This document shows, one piece after another, positions 17,303 through 26,733 of a stretch of DNA of 64,000 bases. The notes beneath the pieces were generated by a model. That model saw only the letters and a program-made list of their open reading frames with translations, searched no databases and was not told the DNA's origin. This stretch comes from CAWBRT01 sp963819175 (GTDB lineage Bacteria > Acidobacteriota > Terriglobia > Terriglobales > Acidobacteriaceae). The first letter of the stretch is position 1, and every line of letters starts with the position of its first letter. The stretch lies in NCBI GenBank assembly GCA_963819175.1, contig CAWFVJ010000022.1:119316-183315 (forward strand). Reading direction: 5' to 3'. Both the position numbers and the translations under genes were made by a program.

Positions 17303-18836
17303 TTACGGTCCGACGCCGCCGTTGTGACAGTCGGAGCAGTTGACAGCCGTGAGATCGCCGATGTCCACCGGATGCTTGAAGGTGACTCCGGTGGTGGAGG
17401 CCATGAGCGACTGCGTGCCTTCCTGCTGCGACAGCATGGTGTGGCAGGCATTGCAATCCTTGCTGATGGCCTTGCCGGTCCTTGCTCAGATGGTTGCCGT
17501 CGTGACAGCGGAAGCATCCCTGAAAGTAGTAATGGCCGACATTGTTGGGATGGGTGCGCCAATCGACTTTCATCTCCGGAAAGATGGTGGTGCGGAAAAC
17601 ACGCTGAAGTTCCGATACCGCAGCCTGTATCTGCGCCTGTTTGGCGCTGGCGATCTGCGGATATTTCTCGCGATAGAACGCCGGAATTGCGGTGGCAATG
17701 GCCTGCATCGCTTCGGGCGTCGTCTTGTAAGCCGCCGTCAGCACCTGGACCGACTGCTGCTTCACGTAGGGCAAACTCCGGTCAATCCGATTTGCCGCGA
17801 GCGAGTCATCGACGGAACGGTCGGGGGCAAGATAAATGTGGGTGGGGCGGTTATGGCAATCGATGCAATCCATTCGCCGGCTGGTCATTTTGGCGATCTC
17901 TTCGGGCTTGACCCCCTGGGCGAAATACTCTGTGACCTCGCCCTTCCCATTCTGAATCCGCACGTAGGGTATGTTCTGCCGCTTGGGATCGGATGAGTAG
18001 GTGATGACGTTGGCGATGTTCATGTGCCAGTGAATTCCACTTGCCTGGCCGGCATTGGGATCGCCGCCGCCGGTCTTGATCAGCAGCTGCAGCTGCCGCG
18101 GAGTGTTCTGCTCGTCGCTGGAAAAGTGATTGATGACCTTTAATTGCGCTCCCCAGAACTTCCTGGGCCAGTGACACTGCTCGCAGGTTTCCTGAGGGGG
18201 ACGCAGGTTGGCTACCGGCGTCTCGATCGGACGGGGATAGGTGTTCAGCACGGTCTTGAAGACCTGCCGGGCGCCGGACAGCTTCGAGCGGACATACCAG
18301 CTCGCGCCCGCCCCAACGTGACAATCGACGCAGGTGACGCGAGCATGGGGCGAGGCTTGGTGCGCGGTGAACTCCGGATGCATCACCGTGTGGCAAAGCT
18401 GACCGCAGAACTGGACGGAATCGGTGTACTCGTAGGCGCGATAACTGCCGGCAGCGCTGAGAAGGATGAACAGGATCACGGAGGAAAGAAAAAAGGCGAT
18501 GGTGCCACGTTGCGCGGCGCTGTTCAGATCCAAGACCGGGAAGCGACTGAGACTGGCCAGATTGCGGCGGTGCCGCTGACGCTCGATCCACATCCCCACA
18601 GGCACCAGGAGCAAGCCCAGCACCAGGAAAGCGGGCATCACCATGTAGGCAAAGATGCCGATGTAGGGACTTGGCTGCTTGGAAACGACGTCGATCAAGA
18701 ACAAAAAGATGATGTTCGCCAGCGATACGACCGCCAAGGCGAGTCCGATCAAGCTGACGTAATTGCGAAGCAGACTCTTCAGTGACAGATCTTCCACCGG
18801 CGGATTCGGCGGAAGGGGCGTTCCCGCATCACTCAT
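17303..18836 (-). CDS. Membrane-anchored multihaem cytochrome c, NapC/NirT-like, frameshift near 17480
   Basis: About 511 aa. Three membrane helices at about residues 24-50, 58-84 and 110-133 anchor a periplasmic haem domain. CXXCH sites seen in order: CVDCH, CEQCH, CIDCH, CFRCH and, after correcting the frame near 17471-17485, CNACH and CSDCH. The first site is unusual, CGQLCH, with three residues between the cysteines. The sequence after the shift reads KAISKDCNACHTMLSQQEG through CSDCHNGGVGP and stops at 17303; the uncorrected frame has no haem sites there. NapC/NrfH-type proteins take electrons from quinol and pass them to periplasmic partners. It is last in a minus-strand cluster with two cytochrome b modules and two large cytochromes. 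Confidence 0.82.
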
Positions 18837-19020
18837 CGTGCGTAGTCTCCCACGACCTCAATCATATCGGAAAACGAGGCGTACTGAATTCGCGCCGGAT
18901 GAAACGAAGAATTGGCAATTTCCTCAGGGGCTGAAGCCCGCGCCATTACCGGCCCTGGACGGCGCGGCTGAAGCCGCGCCCCTTCAAAGAAATATTCCCT
19001 AGCAGTCTACTCAAGCTGGC
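18837..19020. other. Intergenic stretch with a small hairpin repeat
   Basis: Contains a ggggctgaagcccgcgcc...gcggctgaagccgcgcccctt element at about 18929-18984 and no gene. It separates the NapC-like gene from the cytochrome b gene upstream; the two could still share a transcript. Confidence 0.5.
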
Positions 19021-19944
19021 CTAGCGATAGGCGAACAGCATTGCGTACACAATCCAAACTACGATGCTGAAACCGATGCTCAAGGCAATCCAGGCAAAGG
19101 CGCGGATGGTCCTGACCACAATTTCCGGGTGCGGCTCGGCGAGATGCTGCTCGAGTTCGCCGCTCTCAACCAGCGCGTCGTATTCCTTGCGTTTGTCCCG
19201 CTTGAGCTCGGGAAGAGCCATGCGGCCGGTGAAGACCGTGGTATCCATCGGAAACTTTTCCGGACGCAAGTGGGTATTGAAAAAATGAACGGTAAAGATG
19301 AATCCGGTGGCAAGCAGAGCTTCGTCGCTGTGGATGATGGTGGCGACGTTGATGAATGCTCCCGGCAGAAAACGCGTGAAGAATACGGGAAACCAGAGAG
19401 TCAGTCCGGTGGAGCCGATGATGAAGACTCCCCAGAACACGGCAAAATAATCGAACTTCTCCCAGTAGGTCCAGCGCCCGTACTCGGGCTTCGGGCCGAG
19501 GTGCACGAACCACTTCAGGGTGGCGATGAACTCATCGAGGTCGTGCCTCATGGGGATCATCGAGTTCGGTCCCAGCAGCATCGCGCGCCATGAGCCGTAC
19601 TTCCTCTTCTTCAGGTTGTAGAGATCCACGAGATGCGTAAGGAAAGCAGTAAACATCACTAGCGCCGCGAAGCGGTGAATATAGCCGGCGGTCTGGAATC
19701 CGCCGAGCAGCCGCGAGAGAAATACGGCCCACTTCGTGTAAGAAAACTTCAGCGTCAAGCCGGTCGTGGCCAGGCTGAGGAAGCTGATGACAATGCAAGC
19801 ATGAAGCGTACGCTGCAGGCGGGTGAAGCGCACAAATTCGCGCTGCACCGAGGCGGCCGGTTTCATATAGGCGGCGCGTTCTTCCGGGGTTGCGTCCGGG
19901 CGCGAATTGTCGGGCCCGAGCGGGCCTTGTTCACTCTTGTCCAT
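19021..19944 (-). CDS. Cytochrome b, formate dehydrogenase gamma / b561-like
   Basis: 307 aa inner-membrane dihaem cytochrome b. About four core helices, with candidate haem ligands in RTLHA (first helix), YIHRF (second), IIHSDEALL (third) and FTVHFFNTH (fourth). One further C-terminal helix is at about 280-305. The region around YWEKFDYFAVFWG is shared with the cytochrome b domain fused to the multihaem protein at 22363-24364. Its ATG lies one base after the stop codon of the 19-haem cytochrome gene, so the two are translationally coupled. It should link the quinone pool to that cytochrome. Loops are soluble and charged; the N-terminal 40 residues are cytoplasmic. Confidence 0.86.
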   Translation of the reverse strand: MDKSEQGPLGPDNSRPDATPEERAAYMKPAASVQREFVRFTRLQRTLHACIVISFLSLATTGLTLKFSYTKWAVFLSRLLGGFQTAGYIHRFAALVMFTAFLTHLVDLYNLKKRKYGSWRAMLLGPNSMIPMRHDLDEFIATLKWFVHLGPKPEYGRWTYWEKFDYFAVFWGVFIIGSTGLTLWFPVFFTRFLPGAFINVATIIHSDEALLATGFIFTVHFFNTHLRPEKFPMDTTVFTGRMALPELKRDKRKEYDALVESGELEQHLAEPHPEIVVRTIRAFAWIALSIGFSIVVWIVYAMLFAYR

Positions 19945-19945
19945 G

Positions 19946-21991
19946 CTACTTATCCTCCGCGGCAGGACCCTTAGGTTTGTCCTCGAGCGCGGCTTCCTCG
20001 GCGCGCAACTTGCGCTTCATCTCGATGGCACGCGGCAACCACAACAGCGTATGCACGCCGCCGACGACAAAGGTCCCAATCAGCAGCGACGTCATGCCCC
20101 AGAAGACCCAGAACAAAAACGGATACTTCTTGGGATCGTGATGGGTCGCGTGCGTCAGATATCCGGCAAAGCGACGGGAGGCGCCGGCGTGGCACTTCCG
20201 GCAGGTAGCGACCACGTTGTCACGGCTCAGGTGCGACCTCGGGTCGTCCACCTTCTGGATGTCGTGAGCGCCGTGGCAGTCGTAACACTTGGCGGTCTTG
20301 GTGTAACCGAGCTTCGATACCTTGCCGTGATAGGTGTCGAAGTAGCTCTTGGCAATTTCAGCATGGCACTTGCCGCACCTGTCCATGATCTCGAGCTTGA
20401 ATCCATCTTCATCGGCTCGACGAATGGAGTGCGCGGTGTGGCAGTCGCTGCAAACCGGCAATGGCTTGTCGGTCTTGGTCACCGTCGCCGAGTGCACGCT
20501 CTGCACAAACTGCTCTTCGATGCCGTGATGGCACTTGCCGCAGGTAGCCGGCAGATTCTTGCTGTTGACCGTTGAGTCGGGATCTTTGGCCGGCAATTCG
20601 CCATGTGCGGTGTGGCAACTGGTGCACGTAGCGGTCACGGTGAGGCCGCTCTTCAGCAGCCCCTTGCCGTGAATGCTTTCGCTGTAGTTCGTAGTAATGT
20701 CATGCTGCGTGCCGGTGTAGCGTACGGCGGCGCGCTGGCCTTCGCGATGGCATTGGGCGCAAAGGTTGGGAACGTTAGGCGGAAATGTCCGCGACCGCGA
20801 ATCGAGCTTGCCAAGAATGCCGTGCGTGCCATGACACTCGCGGCAGGTCGGAGCATTGGGGTCTTTTTTGGCGAACAGTTGCCCGTGAGTACTCCGCTGA
20901 TATTGCTGCCCAACGGCTTCGTGACACTTGCTGCAATCCACCTGCTTGGTGATGGTCTCGCAGGGACGAACCTTCGAGGCGTTCACCTCAGAGTGGCACT
21001 GGCTGCACGAAACCTTTGCGTGACGCGAATCGGCGAGTTCCGTCGCCTTGACAAACATGGAGCGGCCGTCCGCCGACTTCAAAGCCTGATTGCTATGGCA
21101 GCGCATGCAATCGGCATCGGCCATGCCCTGACTGTAGAAGACATTCCGTATCTTGTGCGGCTGGTGGCAGTCGACGCAGGCGGGCAGGACATTGGCTTCC
21201 TTCTCCCACAGCTCGCCGCGGATGGTCTTGCGGTGCACCGCTTCGATCTCGGCGTGGCACTTGGTGCAGGTCTTGGCGATGTTACGCCGGGCGATGGAGG
21301 AGTTGGGATCGGTGTGCGGCAGAATAGAATGCGCCGTGTGGCACGAGGCGCAGTTGGCCGCGACGATCAGGCCCTTCTTCAGCAGTCCTTCGCCGTGGAT
21401 GCTCTCGGTGTAATTGGCGACGATGTTGTGCTGATCGATGTGACGTTGCGTCTGAACCGGCGTGCCTTCGCTGTGACAGCTTCCGCAAACGAACGGCACC
21501 CTCATTGGCGCCACCGCCGAGTTCTTGTCCTTCACCGGCAGGATATCGTGATTGCCGTGGCAACTGACGCAGCGCGGAGCCAGCGCATCGCCGCGCGCCG
21601 CGGCTTTGCCGTGCAGCGACTTGGCAAGCAGTCCCGCCTCGTCACCATGGCAGGTGCCGCACTGCACCTTCTTTGGCGTGGGATGCGGAAAATCCACTCC
21701 CTCCAGATCGGCATGGCAGTTGGTGCACGCCAGGCTACCGTGCACCGAGGCGGAAAATTTTTTCCCGTCCACAAAGAGCGAGATGGTCCGCCCGGCATGC
21801 TTGGTAGTCATGCTCTTGTCACTGTGGCAGCCGAAGCAGAGATCGTTCTGGCCCGAGGCTTCCGCCGCTTGCACGCGGCCAACCGGCAGACAGACGGCGA
21901 GCGCCAGGAGAATTGCCGCCACCGCGACCGCACGCGTCCCCGCACGGCTGCGACGACCGCAAGCGCGGCTACCCTGATGCATGCTCTTCAT
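19946..21991 (-). CDS. Large multihaem cytochrome c with 19 CXXCH sites
   Basis: 681 aa. An Arg-rich N-terminus and hydrophobic stretch ending VQAAEA (residues 20-44) form a signal peptide. Nineteen CXXCH motifs follow between about residues 52 and 610, and a C-terminal helix (FLFWVFWGMTSLLIGTFVVG) anchors the protein with the haems in the periplasm. An internal duplication is clear: ESIHGEGLLKKGL...CASCHTAHSILPHTDP and ESIHGKGLLKSGL...CTSCHTAHGELPAKDP occur about 260 residues apart. Many extra His residues can serve as distal ligands. No substrate-site haem (CXXCK) was noticed, so it looks like an electron conduit rather than a nitrite-type reductase. Coupled to the cytochrome b gene one base downstream. 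Confidence 0.9.
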   Translation of the reverse strand: MKSMHQGSRACGRRSRAGTRAVAVAAILLALAVCLPVGRVQAAEASGQNDLCFGCHSDKSMTTKHAGRTISLFVDGKKFSASVHGSLACTNCHADLEGVDFPHPTPKKVQCGTCHGDEAGLLAKSLHGKAAARGDALAPRCVSCHGNHDILPVKDKNSAVAPMRVPFVCGSCHSEGTPVQTQRHIDQHNIVANYTESIHGEGLLKKGLIVAANCASCHTAHSILPHTDPNSSIARRNIAKTCTKCHAEIEAVHRKTIRGELWEKEANVLPACVDCHQPHKIRNVFYSQGMADADCMRCHSNQALKSADGRSMFVKATELADSRHAKVSCSQCHSEVNASKVRPCETITKQVDCSKCHEAVGQQYQRSTHGQLFAKKDPNAPTCRECHGTHGILGKLDSRSRTFPPNVPNLCAQCHREGQRAAVRYTGTQHDITTNYSESIHGKGLLKSGLTVTATCTSCHTAHGELPAKDPDSTVNSKNLPATCGKCHHGIEEQFVQSVHSATVTKTDKPLPVCSDCHTAHSIRRADEDGFKLEIMDRCGKCHAEIAKSYFDTYHGKVSKLGYTKTAKCYDCHGAHDIQKVDDPRSHLSRDNVVATCRKCHAGASRRFAGYLTHATHHDPKKYPFLFWVFWGMTSLLIGTFVVGGVHTLLWLPRAIEMKRKLRAEEAALEDKPKGPAAEDK

Positions 21992-22156
21992 TTAATTAAT
22001 GCCATCCAAAGAATTAGTGTCACCCGAAGCTGCTGATTTCCCCACCAGGATCAGCTCACATTATCCACACATCATTACAGAATTACTGGTTTTCGCCAAC
22101 ATTTCTTGCGGGAACCTACAGCTTCCCTAGAAACAGCACGTTTTCCTGAGGGGCTG

Positions 22157-22337
22157 AAGAGGCTACCGAACAACTCGTAGGAGTGTCATCCTGAGGTCGC
22201 GCCAATTTGCGCGTCCGAAGGATCTGCTTTCAGCGCGCGCAAACAGCAGATCCTTCGCTCCTCCACCCCAGCAACGGCAAAAACGGCCGTTGCCGGGGGC
22301 CCCGGATTCGCTCAGGATGACACCTCGGAGAGTAGTT
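22157..22337. repeat. Long double-hairpin repeat with an inserted palindrome
   Basis: Left arm gtgtcatcctgagg...cgaaggatctgct pairs with right arm agcagatccttcgct...ctcaggatgacac. A palindrome (gcaacggc...gccgttgc) interrupts the right arm at about 22270-22295. The sister copy is at 45821-46000. Bases 21992-22156 hold nothing recognisable. Confidence 0.75.
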
Positions 22338-22362
22338 CAAAGCACCGGCGCGAAATAGCGCG

Positions 22363-24364
22363 TCACTTATGGTCCGGGACATGGTCATCCTCCACGGGTG
22401 CAGCTTCCGGCTGGCCCTGCCGGGGCGCGTCGGCTTCCATTGCCTGATTCAAGGTTTCCACGTCGAGCCCGTGCTCGGACTGATAGAGTTCCCAGGTCAC
22501 CTTGCCGTCGTACCAGGCCCAATTCATCGGGTAGACCTCCGGGTCGAAGATGATCATGTAGAAGTGCCACACCAGAATCGCCAGCGAGGCCAGGATGGCT
22601 TCGTAGAAGTGAACGGCGGTGGCCGCATCGATGACCCAGCGCGGCAGATGATTGCCGAACTCGACCTTGGCCCAGATCATGACGCCGGTCACGGCCATGA
22701 CAATCGTTCCCCAAACCAGCGCCCAATACTCCATCTTCTCGGCGTAGTTGAAGCGCTTGAACTGCGGCTTTTCTCCACTCAGTCGCAGGTAGTAGAACAG
22801 CACGTCCCTGACATCGGTGGCGTCCTTCCACTCGGGCAGGAAATCCATGATCAACTTGCGGCCTTCGCGGGTTGCCGCGACATACCAGGCGTGATAAATG
22901 CCGACCATGATCAGGACTACGCCGGCGGTCCGGTGCAGCACGCCGCGAACGGCCTCGCTGAAGAAAAGCGCGCTCATCCAGGAGTCCGGATATTTCAGGG
23001 CGAATCCGGTCGCCACCAGCAGGAAGAAACTGATGAACAACGTCAGGTGCTGCATGCGCTGGTTGAAGGTCATGCGCAGCACGATTCTGGGACCACCCGA
23101 GATATGCGCGTGTCCATTGCGAAGGTCGGCCAGTTTGCGCCGCATGACCAGAACGTTGTGCAAGAGCATGCCGCCGATGGTGGCAAAAATCATCAGCAGA
23201 TAGAAACGGCGAATAAGACCGACAACCTTGCTGCCGATATTGGCGGCTTGAGGCGCGATGTGCATCTCGGTAGCGGCGAAATTCGCGTTTGCGCCGGGAT
23301 GGCACTTGCCGCAGGTTTGCACCAGGTTGGCCTTGTTGATGGTCGAACGCGGATCGGAGGAAGGCAGGATGTTATGAGCTCCGTGGCAACTGGCGCAATT
23401 GGCCGCGACTTTTGATCCGCGCTCCGTCGCCAGCCCATGGTAGCTGTCCAGATAGCTGGTTTTGCGGACGCCCACAATTCCGAACTCCTGCGACATCTTC
23501 ACGCTCTCGTGACATTGCGCGCAGGTGTTCGTCGAAAGATTTTTTGCCGCAACACTGGAGGTGGGATCGCTCGGCGCCTTGATGAGGTGAGTGCCGTGAC
23601 AATCGGTGCAGACCGGAGCATGCAAGTTGCCTTTGGCAATTGCCGCACCGTGAATGCTCGCCATGAACCGCGTCTTTTCCGTGTCATGGCACTTGCCGCA
23701 AGTCTCTGGCACATTCCCCTTGAAAATAGGCGATTTGGGGTCCGATGCCCGACGAATATCGTGCTTGCCATGACAGTCGCTACAGACGGCGGCTTTCTCG
23801 TTGCCTTGCGCAACCAACTGAGCGTGAATACCGTCCTGATAGGACTTGAAAGGCTGCGTGCTTACTCCGGCCTGTTGCATAATCGTCCGCTGGTCATGAC
23901 AGGAACCACAGGTGGCGGCGATGTTCTTATGGCTTACCTTGGAAGCGGGATCGCTTGCGGGAAGGATTGCATGAATGTCGCCGTGGCAGTCGACGCAACG
24001 CGCCGCCTGCTGGTCGCCGGCCGACACGCGCCTTGGCATGCAGCCCGTTGTCATACGCCTTCTGCTCGTCGCCATGGCACTGCGCGCAGGATGGCTTGGC
24101 AGGCGTGGATTCATGAGGAATTGAAGTGACATCCTTATGGCAATCCGTGCAACTGAACATGCCGCCGTGAATGGAGTTCTTGAATTGCTCCTCCTTCACT
24201 TGCAGGCTCACCTGCTTGCCATTTTCTTCCTTGGTCAGCGATGGGTCGTTGTGGCAGGCGAGGCAATCCGCATTAGTAAACTTCTCTGCTTTCGGCGGTT
24301 GCTTGGCCTGGGCTAACCCGGTCAGCAGCAGCAATATCAATAAGAACTTGGCGTAGCGATTCAC
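22363..24364 (-). CDS. Multihaem cytochrome c fused to cytochrome b, frameshift near 24025
   Basis: About 667 aa when a single shift is bridged. A signal peptide (residues 1-20, ending GLAQA) is followed by eleven CXXCH sites: CLACH, CTDCH, CAQCH, CVDCH, CGSCH, CSDCH, CGKCH, CTDCH, CAQCH, CASCH and CGKCH. From about residue 370 comes a membrane domain of five helices with cytochrome b features (VLHRTAG, GIYHAWYV, AVHFYEAIL, VWHFYMII) and the YAEKMEYWALVWG segment shared with the gene at 19021. The shift lies between DNGLHAKA and SAGDQQAARCVDCHG. This single protein could carry electrons between the quinone pool and the periplasm. It begins the cytochrome cluster; regulator-type dyads lie 60-100 bases upstream. 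Confidence 0.85.
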
Positions 24365-24424
24365 AAGACCTCAAATACAAAAAGGGGGCTCTCTATTTTT
24401 CGCATTCCCACGCCTGCAGTCGCA

Positions 24425-24460
24425 GTGAGAGCTCTCACATTCAGGTGTGACATCTATCAC
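24425..24460. promoter_or_regulatory. Two Crp/Fnr-like dyads upstream of the cytochrome cluster
   Basis: GTGAGAGCTCTCAC (24425-24438, a perfect palindrome) and GTGACATCTATCAC (24447-24460) have centres 22 bases apart, two helical turns. A weaker third site, GTGTCGCTGATCAC, is at 24522-24535. The pattern GTGA-N6-TCAC matches the dyad upstream of the regulator gene at 25321. They are well placed for control of the multihaem gene starting at 24364. Which regulator binds is inference. Confidence 0.5.
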
Positions 24461-24565
24461 CTTATAAATGCTTATTTTTATTGCTTTACAGCTATTTGTC
24501 CTGAGAAACGCATAGCTATATGTGTCGCTGATCACACAGGGTGTGTGCGCAGTGGAGTCTATCTT

Positions 24566-24750
24566 TCCCCCACATTAGCCAACGACGGGCAAATGTGGGC
24601 CACCCGGGGCGGAACGTGGGGCACCCCGGAAAGAGCAGCCCTGTCGAAGTAACGACCCCACCCTTCGCCAAAACCGGGCGAAAGGGTAGGGCCCCCAGTC
24701 TGTCCTTCCCCACATTAGCCAACGACTGGCAAATGTGGGCCACCAGAGAC
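24566..24750. repeat. Intergenic hairpin repeats
   Basis: ccccacattagcc...aaatgtgggccaccc (24569-24605), a short gaacgtggggcacccc end, accccacccttcgcc...agggtagggcccc (24655-24693) and ccccacattagcc...aaatgtgggccacc (24709-24744). Confidence 0.75.
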
Positions 24751-24826
24751 GATCGAACTGTGCCCAAATACAAATGCCGGGCTCGGGGCCCGGCTGCTTG
24801 GCGGAAACTACAACCTATGGATTGCT

Positions 24827-25321
24827 CTAGTCGGCGTGCGCCGCGCGCGGCCGCCGCGTTCTGGCCAGGCCAATCGAGCGCACGCGTTCATAAGCCGCAT
24901 GCAAATCCTGGCTTAGCATTTGCACGACCCGGACGCAAAGATCGCTGTGGTCACGCAGAAATTTCAACAGGTCCTTGCGCCGGATAAACATCACTTGCGA
25001 GGTGTCCAGCAACTCGGCGGAGATTTCGTAAGGCGTGCCAGTCATGGCCGCACCGAGGCCGAGAACCTCACCGGGCCCGGCGATGCGCAGCATAAGGCGC
25101 TTGCCGGTTTCCGAGCAGATGGAGAGCTTCGCACGTCCGTCACAGAGGACGAATATCCCTTTTGCAGGCCGGCCTTCGGCAAACAATACGGAGCCCTTGG
25201 GGTGAATGGCCAGTGACTTGACGGCGTCCAGCACTTGCAGCGCATCGACCGGCATGTCGCAAAAGAGCCGGTCGGGCCGGAATTCACAGTAATAACAGCT
25301 CGGCTGAGTTGCGCTCTCCAT
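24827..25321 (-). CDS. Crp/Fnr-like sensor protein without DNA-binding domain
   Basis: 164 aa from the ATG at 25321 (ribosome site agagga). It matches the neighbouring regulator (25520-26242) through the N-terminal cysteine cluster (CYYCEFRPDRLFC, C-x2-C-x8-C), the beta-roll (GIFVLCDGRAKLSICSETGKRL) and the dimer helix. It then ends in RTRRPRAAHAD where the winged helix should start. I looked in the downstream sequence in other frames and saw no remnant of the helix-turn-helix, so the truncation looks genuine rather than a sequencing error. It could form mixed dimers with the full-length regulator, or act as a redox or NO sink. Divergent, at a distance, from no other gene; it is followed by repeats. 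Confidence 0.75.
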   Translation of the reverse strand: MESATQPSCYYCEFRPDRLFCDMPVDALQVLDAVKSLAIHPKGSVLFAEGRPAKGIFVLCDGRAKLSICSETGKRLMLRIAGPGEVLGLGAAMTGTPYEISAELLDTSQVMFIRRKDLLKFLRDHSDLCVRVVQMLSQDLHAAYERVRSIGLARTRRPRAAHAD

Positions 25322-25357
25322 GATCCTCTGGTTTATAGGAGTCGGCGCGGACCCGCA

Positions 25358-25371
25358 GTGATAACTATCAC
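25358..25371. promoter_or_regulatory. FNR-like dyad upstream of the sensor gene
   Basis: GTGATAACTATCAC, a palindrome with perfect five-base arms and a four-base centre, lies 37 bases before the start codon at 25321. It matches the FNR pattern TTGAT-N4-ATCAA except for the outer bases. Confidence 0.5.
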
Positions 25372-25450
25372 CCGTTACCGTGACCCCGGTTACAAAACCC
25401 GCATAAATAGCGGGGAAGGCGCTATTTCCCGCTTTCCGGTAGCGCTGCCG

Positions 25451-25479
25451 AGAAAAAAATGCCCCGCGGCTTGGCGGGG
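25451..25479 (-). terminator. Rho-independent terminator of the Crp/Fnr gene
   Basis: On the minus strand, gccccgcc-aagc-cgcggggc is followed by a run of seven T. It lies 41 bases after the stop codon of the gene at 25520-26242. Confidence 0.75.
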
Positions 25480-25519
25480 CCAATCACGAAAAAAGCCGGA
25501 GCCTCTCCACCTGAAAGAC

Positions 25520-26242
25520 TCAGACCGTGGCCAGGGATTTCAACGCAGCCTTGTTGCGGATTACCAGCGTCGAACCTTTGGCCTGCACGATCTGCCGCTT
25601 CTTCAATTCGGCGAAGAGCCGCGTCACGGTCTCGCGCGAGGTACCGATCATCTGTGCGATCTCCTCGTGCGTGAGCGCCAACTTCACGCGTGGCTCCTGC
25701 TTGTTGGCCTCGCCGTTGCGAGCCGTCCAGTCCAGCAGCAACCGGGCCAGCTTTTCAGCGGCCGAGTGCGACAACCCGAGCGAACGGATCTCGCGGCAGG
25801 CTGTGTTGTACTTATCACTCAACTGTTCGGCGACACGCAGGCAGGCTTCACTGTGCTCGCGCAGGAAGCGCAGAAAATCTTCGCGCTTGACGAAATTGAT
25901 CTGGCAAGGATCGACGGTCTCCGCCGTCAGCTCATAAGGTTTCCCGGAGATGGTAGCGCTCAGTCCCAGCACCTCGCCTGAGTCGGCGATTTTGAGAATG
26001 AGCGTCTTGCCGTCGGTTGAGCAAATGGACAACTTTACGCGTCCCTTGCAGAGAACAAAAATACCGCGCGGCGCCTGTCCTTCGACAAACAGCACGGCAC
26101 CCTTCGGATAAGCAGTAGCATATTTAATAGTTTCGAATGATTGGAGCGCCGATGCGGGCAGATCGCAAAACAAACGATCCGTCTTCATCTTGCAACTCAG
26201 GCAGCTCTCGATGATGTCTAACCCATACGGTGAAAGCACCAC
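25520..26242 (-). CDS. Crp/Fnr-family regulator with N-terminal cysteine cluster
   Basis: 240 aa. The N-terminal motif SCLSCKMKTDRLFC (C-x2-C-x8-C) resembles the Fe-S ligand cluster of FNR, although the spacing differs from the classical C-x2-C-x5-C. The beta-roll is at about 45-140 (GIFVLCKGRVKLSICSTDGKTL), the dimer helix near 145-170, and a complete winged helix at 185-235 (LTHEEIAQMIGTSRETVTRLFAELKKR; recognition helix with the E-x2-TR pattern). It probably senses oxygen, NO or redox state and controls the cytochrome cluster. A long untranslated leader or distant promoter region of about 220 bases precedes it, with another dyad. It is a paralogue of the truncated protein next door. Confidence 0.85.
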   Translation of the reverse strand: MVLSPYGLDIIESCLSCKMKTDRLFCDLPASALQSFETIKYATAYPKGAVLFVEGQAPRGIFVLCKGRVKLSICSTDGKTLILKIADSGEVLGLSATISGKPYELTAETVDPCQINFVKREDFLRFLREHSEACLRVAEQLSDKYNTACREIRSLGLSHSAAEKLARLLLDWTARNGEANKQEPRVKLALTHEEIAQMIGTSRETVTRLFAELKKRQIVQAKGSTLVIRNKAALKSLATV

Positions 26243-26733
26243 GCACCCCCTCTAGTCCCCGTCCGGGATTTTTTTCGAACACCCGAACGAACAGCAAATC
26301 ACTGGGCCCCGCAACAGACTTCCGCGCAAGGCTGACCGCCGTTTGCGACGGGCCCGATTGCGGGCGTTTGAGCGTGCCATGGCAGGACACAGATCAAGCG
26401 CACACGACCTGACTCGCCTTATCGTTAAGGTCGCGTATTCGATGTACCAACAACAAGTGCATTCGTCACATCCCGGTGTGATATCGTCACATCGGGTTTA
26501 TCTAATACCTTGAAATCTATGGATGTTGCACAAACTAATCACATTGCGATGTGCGCTGCCGGCGGCAACCCCGGCTTCTGAAAAGGGCCTGGGAAGATGA
26601 CAACGCCTTCTTGAACGGACGACTCAGGGTTCCGACCGGCACCGTGCTCCCGTTTGGTGGTGTTTTCCCATTTCGCATCCCCGGCAGACGGCCATTTCGT
26701 GTAGATTTGATATAAGTGCTCGAATTCGAACCC
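26243..26733. promoter_or_regulatory. Divergent control region with overlapping dyads
   Basis: No gene here. At 26465-26490, tcacatcccggtgtga and gtgatatcgtcac overlap, and another tcacat half follows. These repeat the GTGA/TCAC theme of 24425-24460, though the second spacer is one base shorter. The region lies between the regulator gene (minus strand) and the receiver-like gene (plus strand). The rest shows no repeat. Confidence 0.45.

Noticed and set aside
20603..22036. Long plus-strand frame of 477 codons
   Set aside because: It lies antisense to the 19-haem cytochrome gene, whose CXXCH repeats, signal peptide and membrane anchor are unmistakable. The antisense frame is open only because of the codon pattern.
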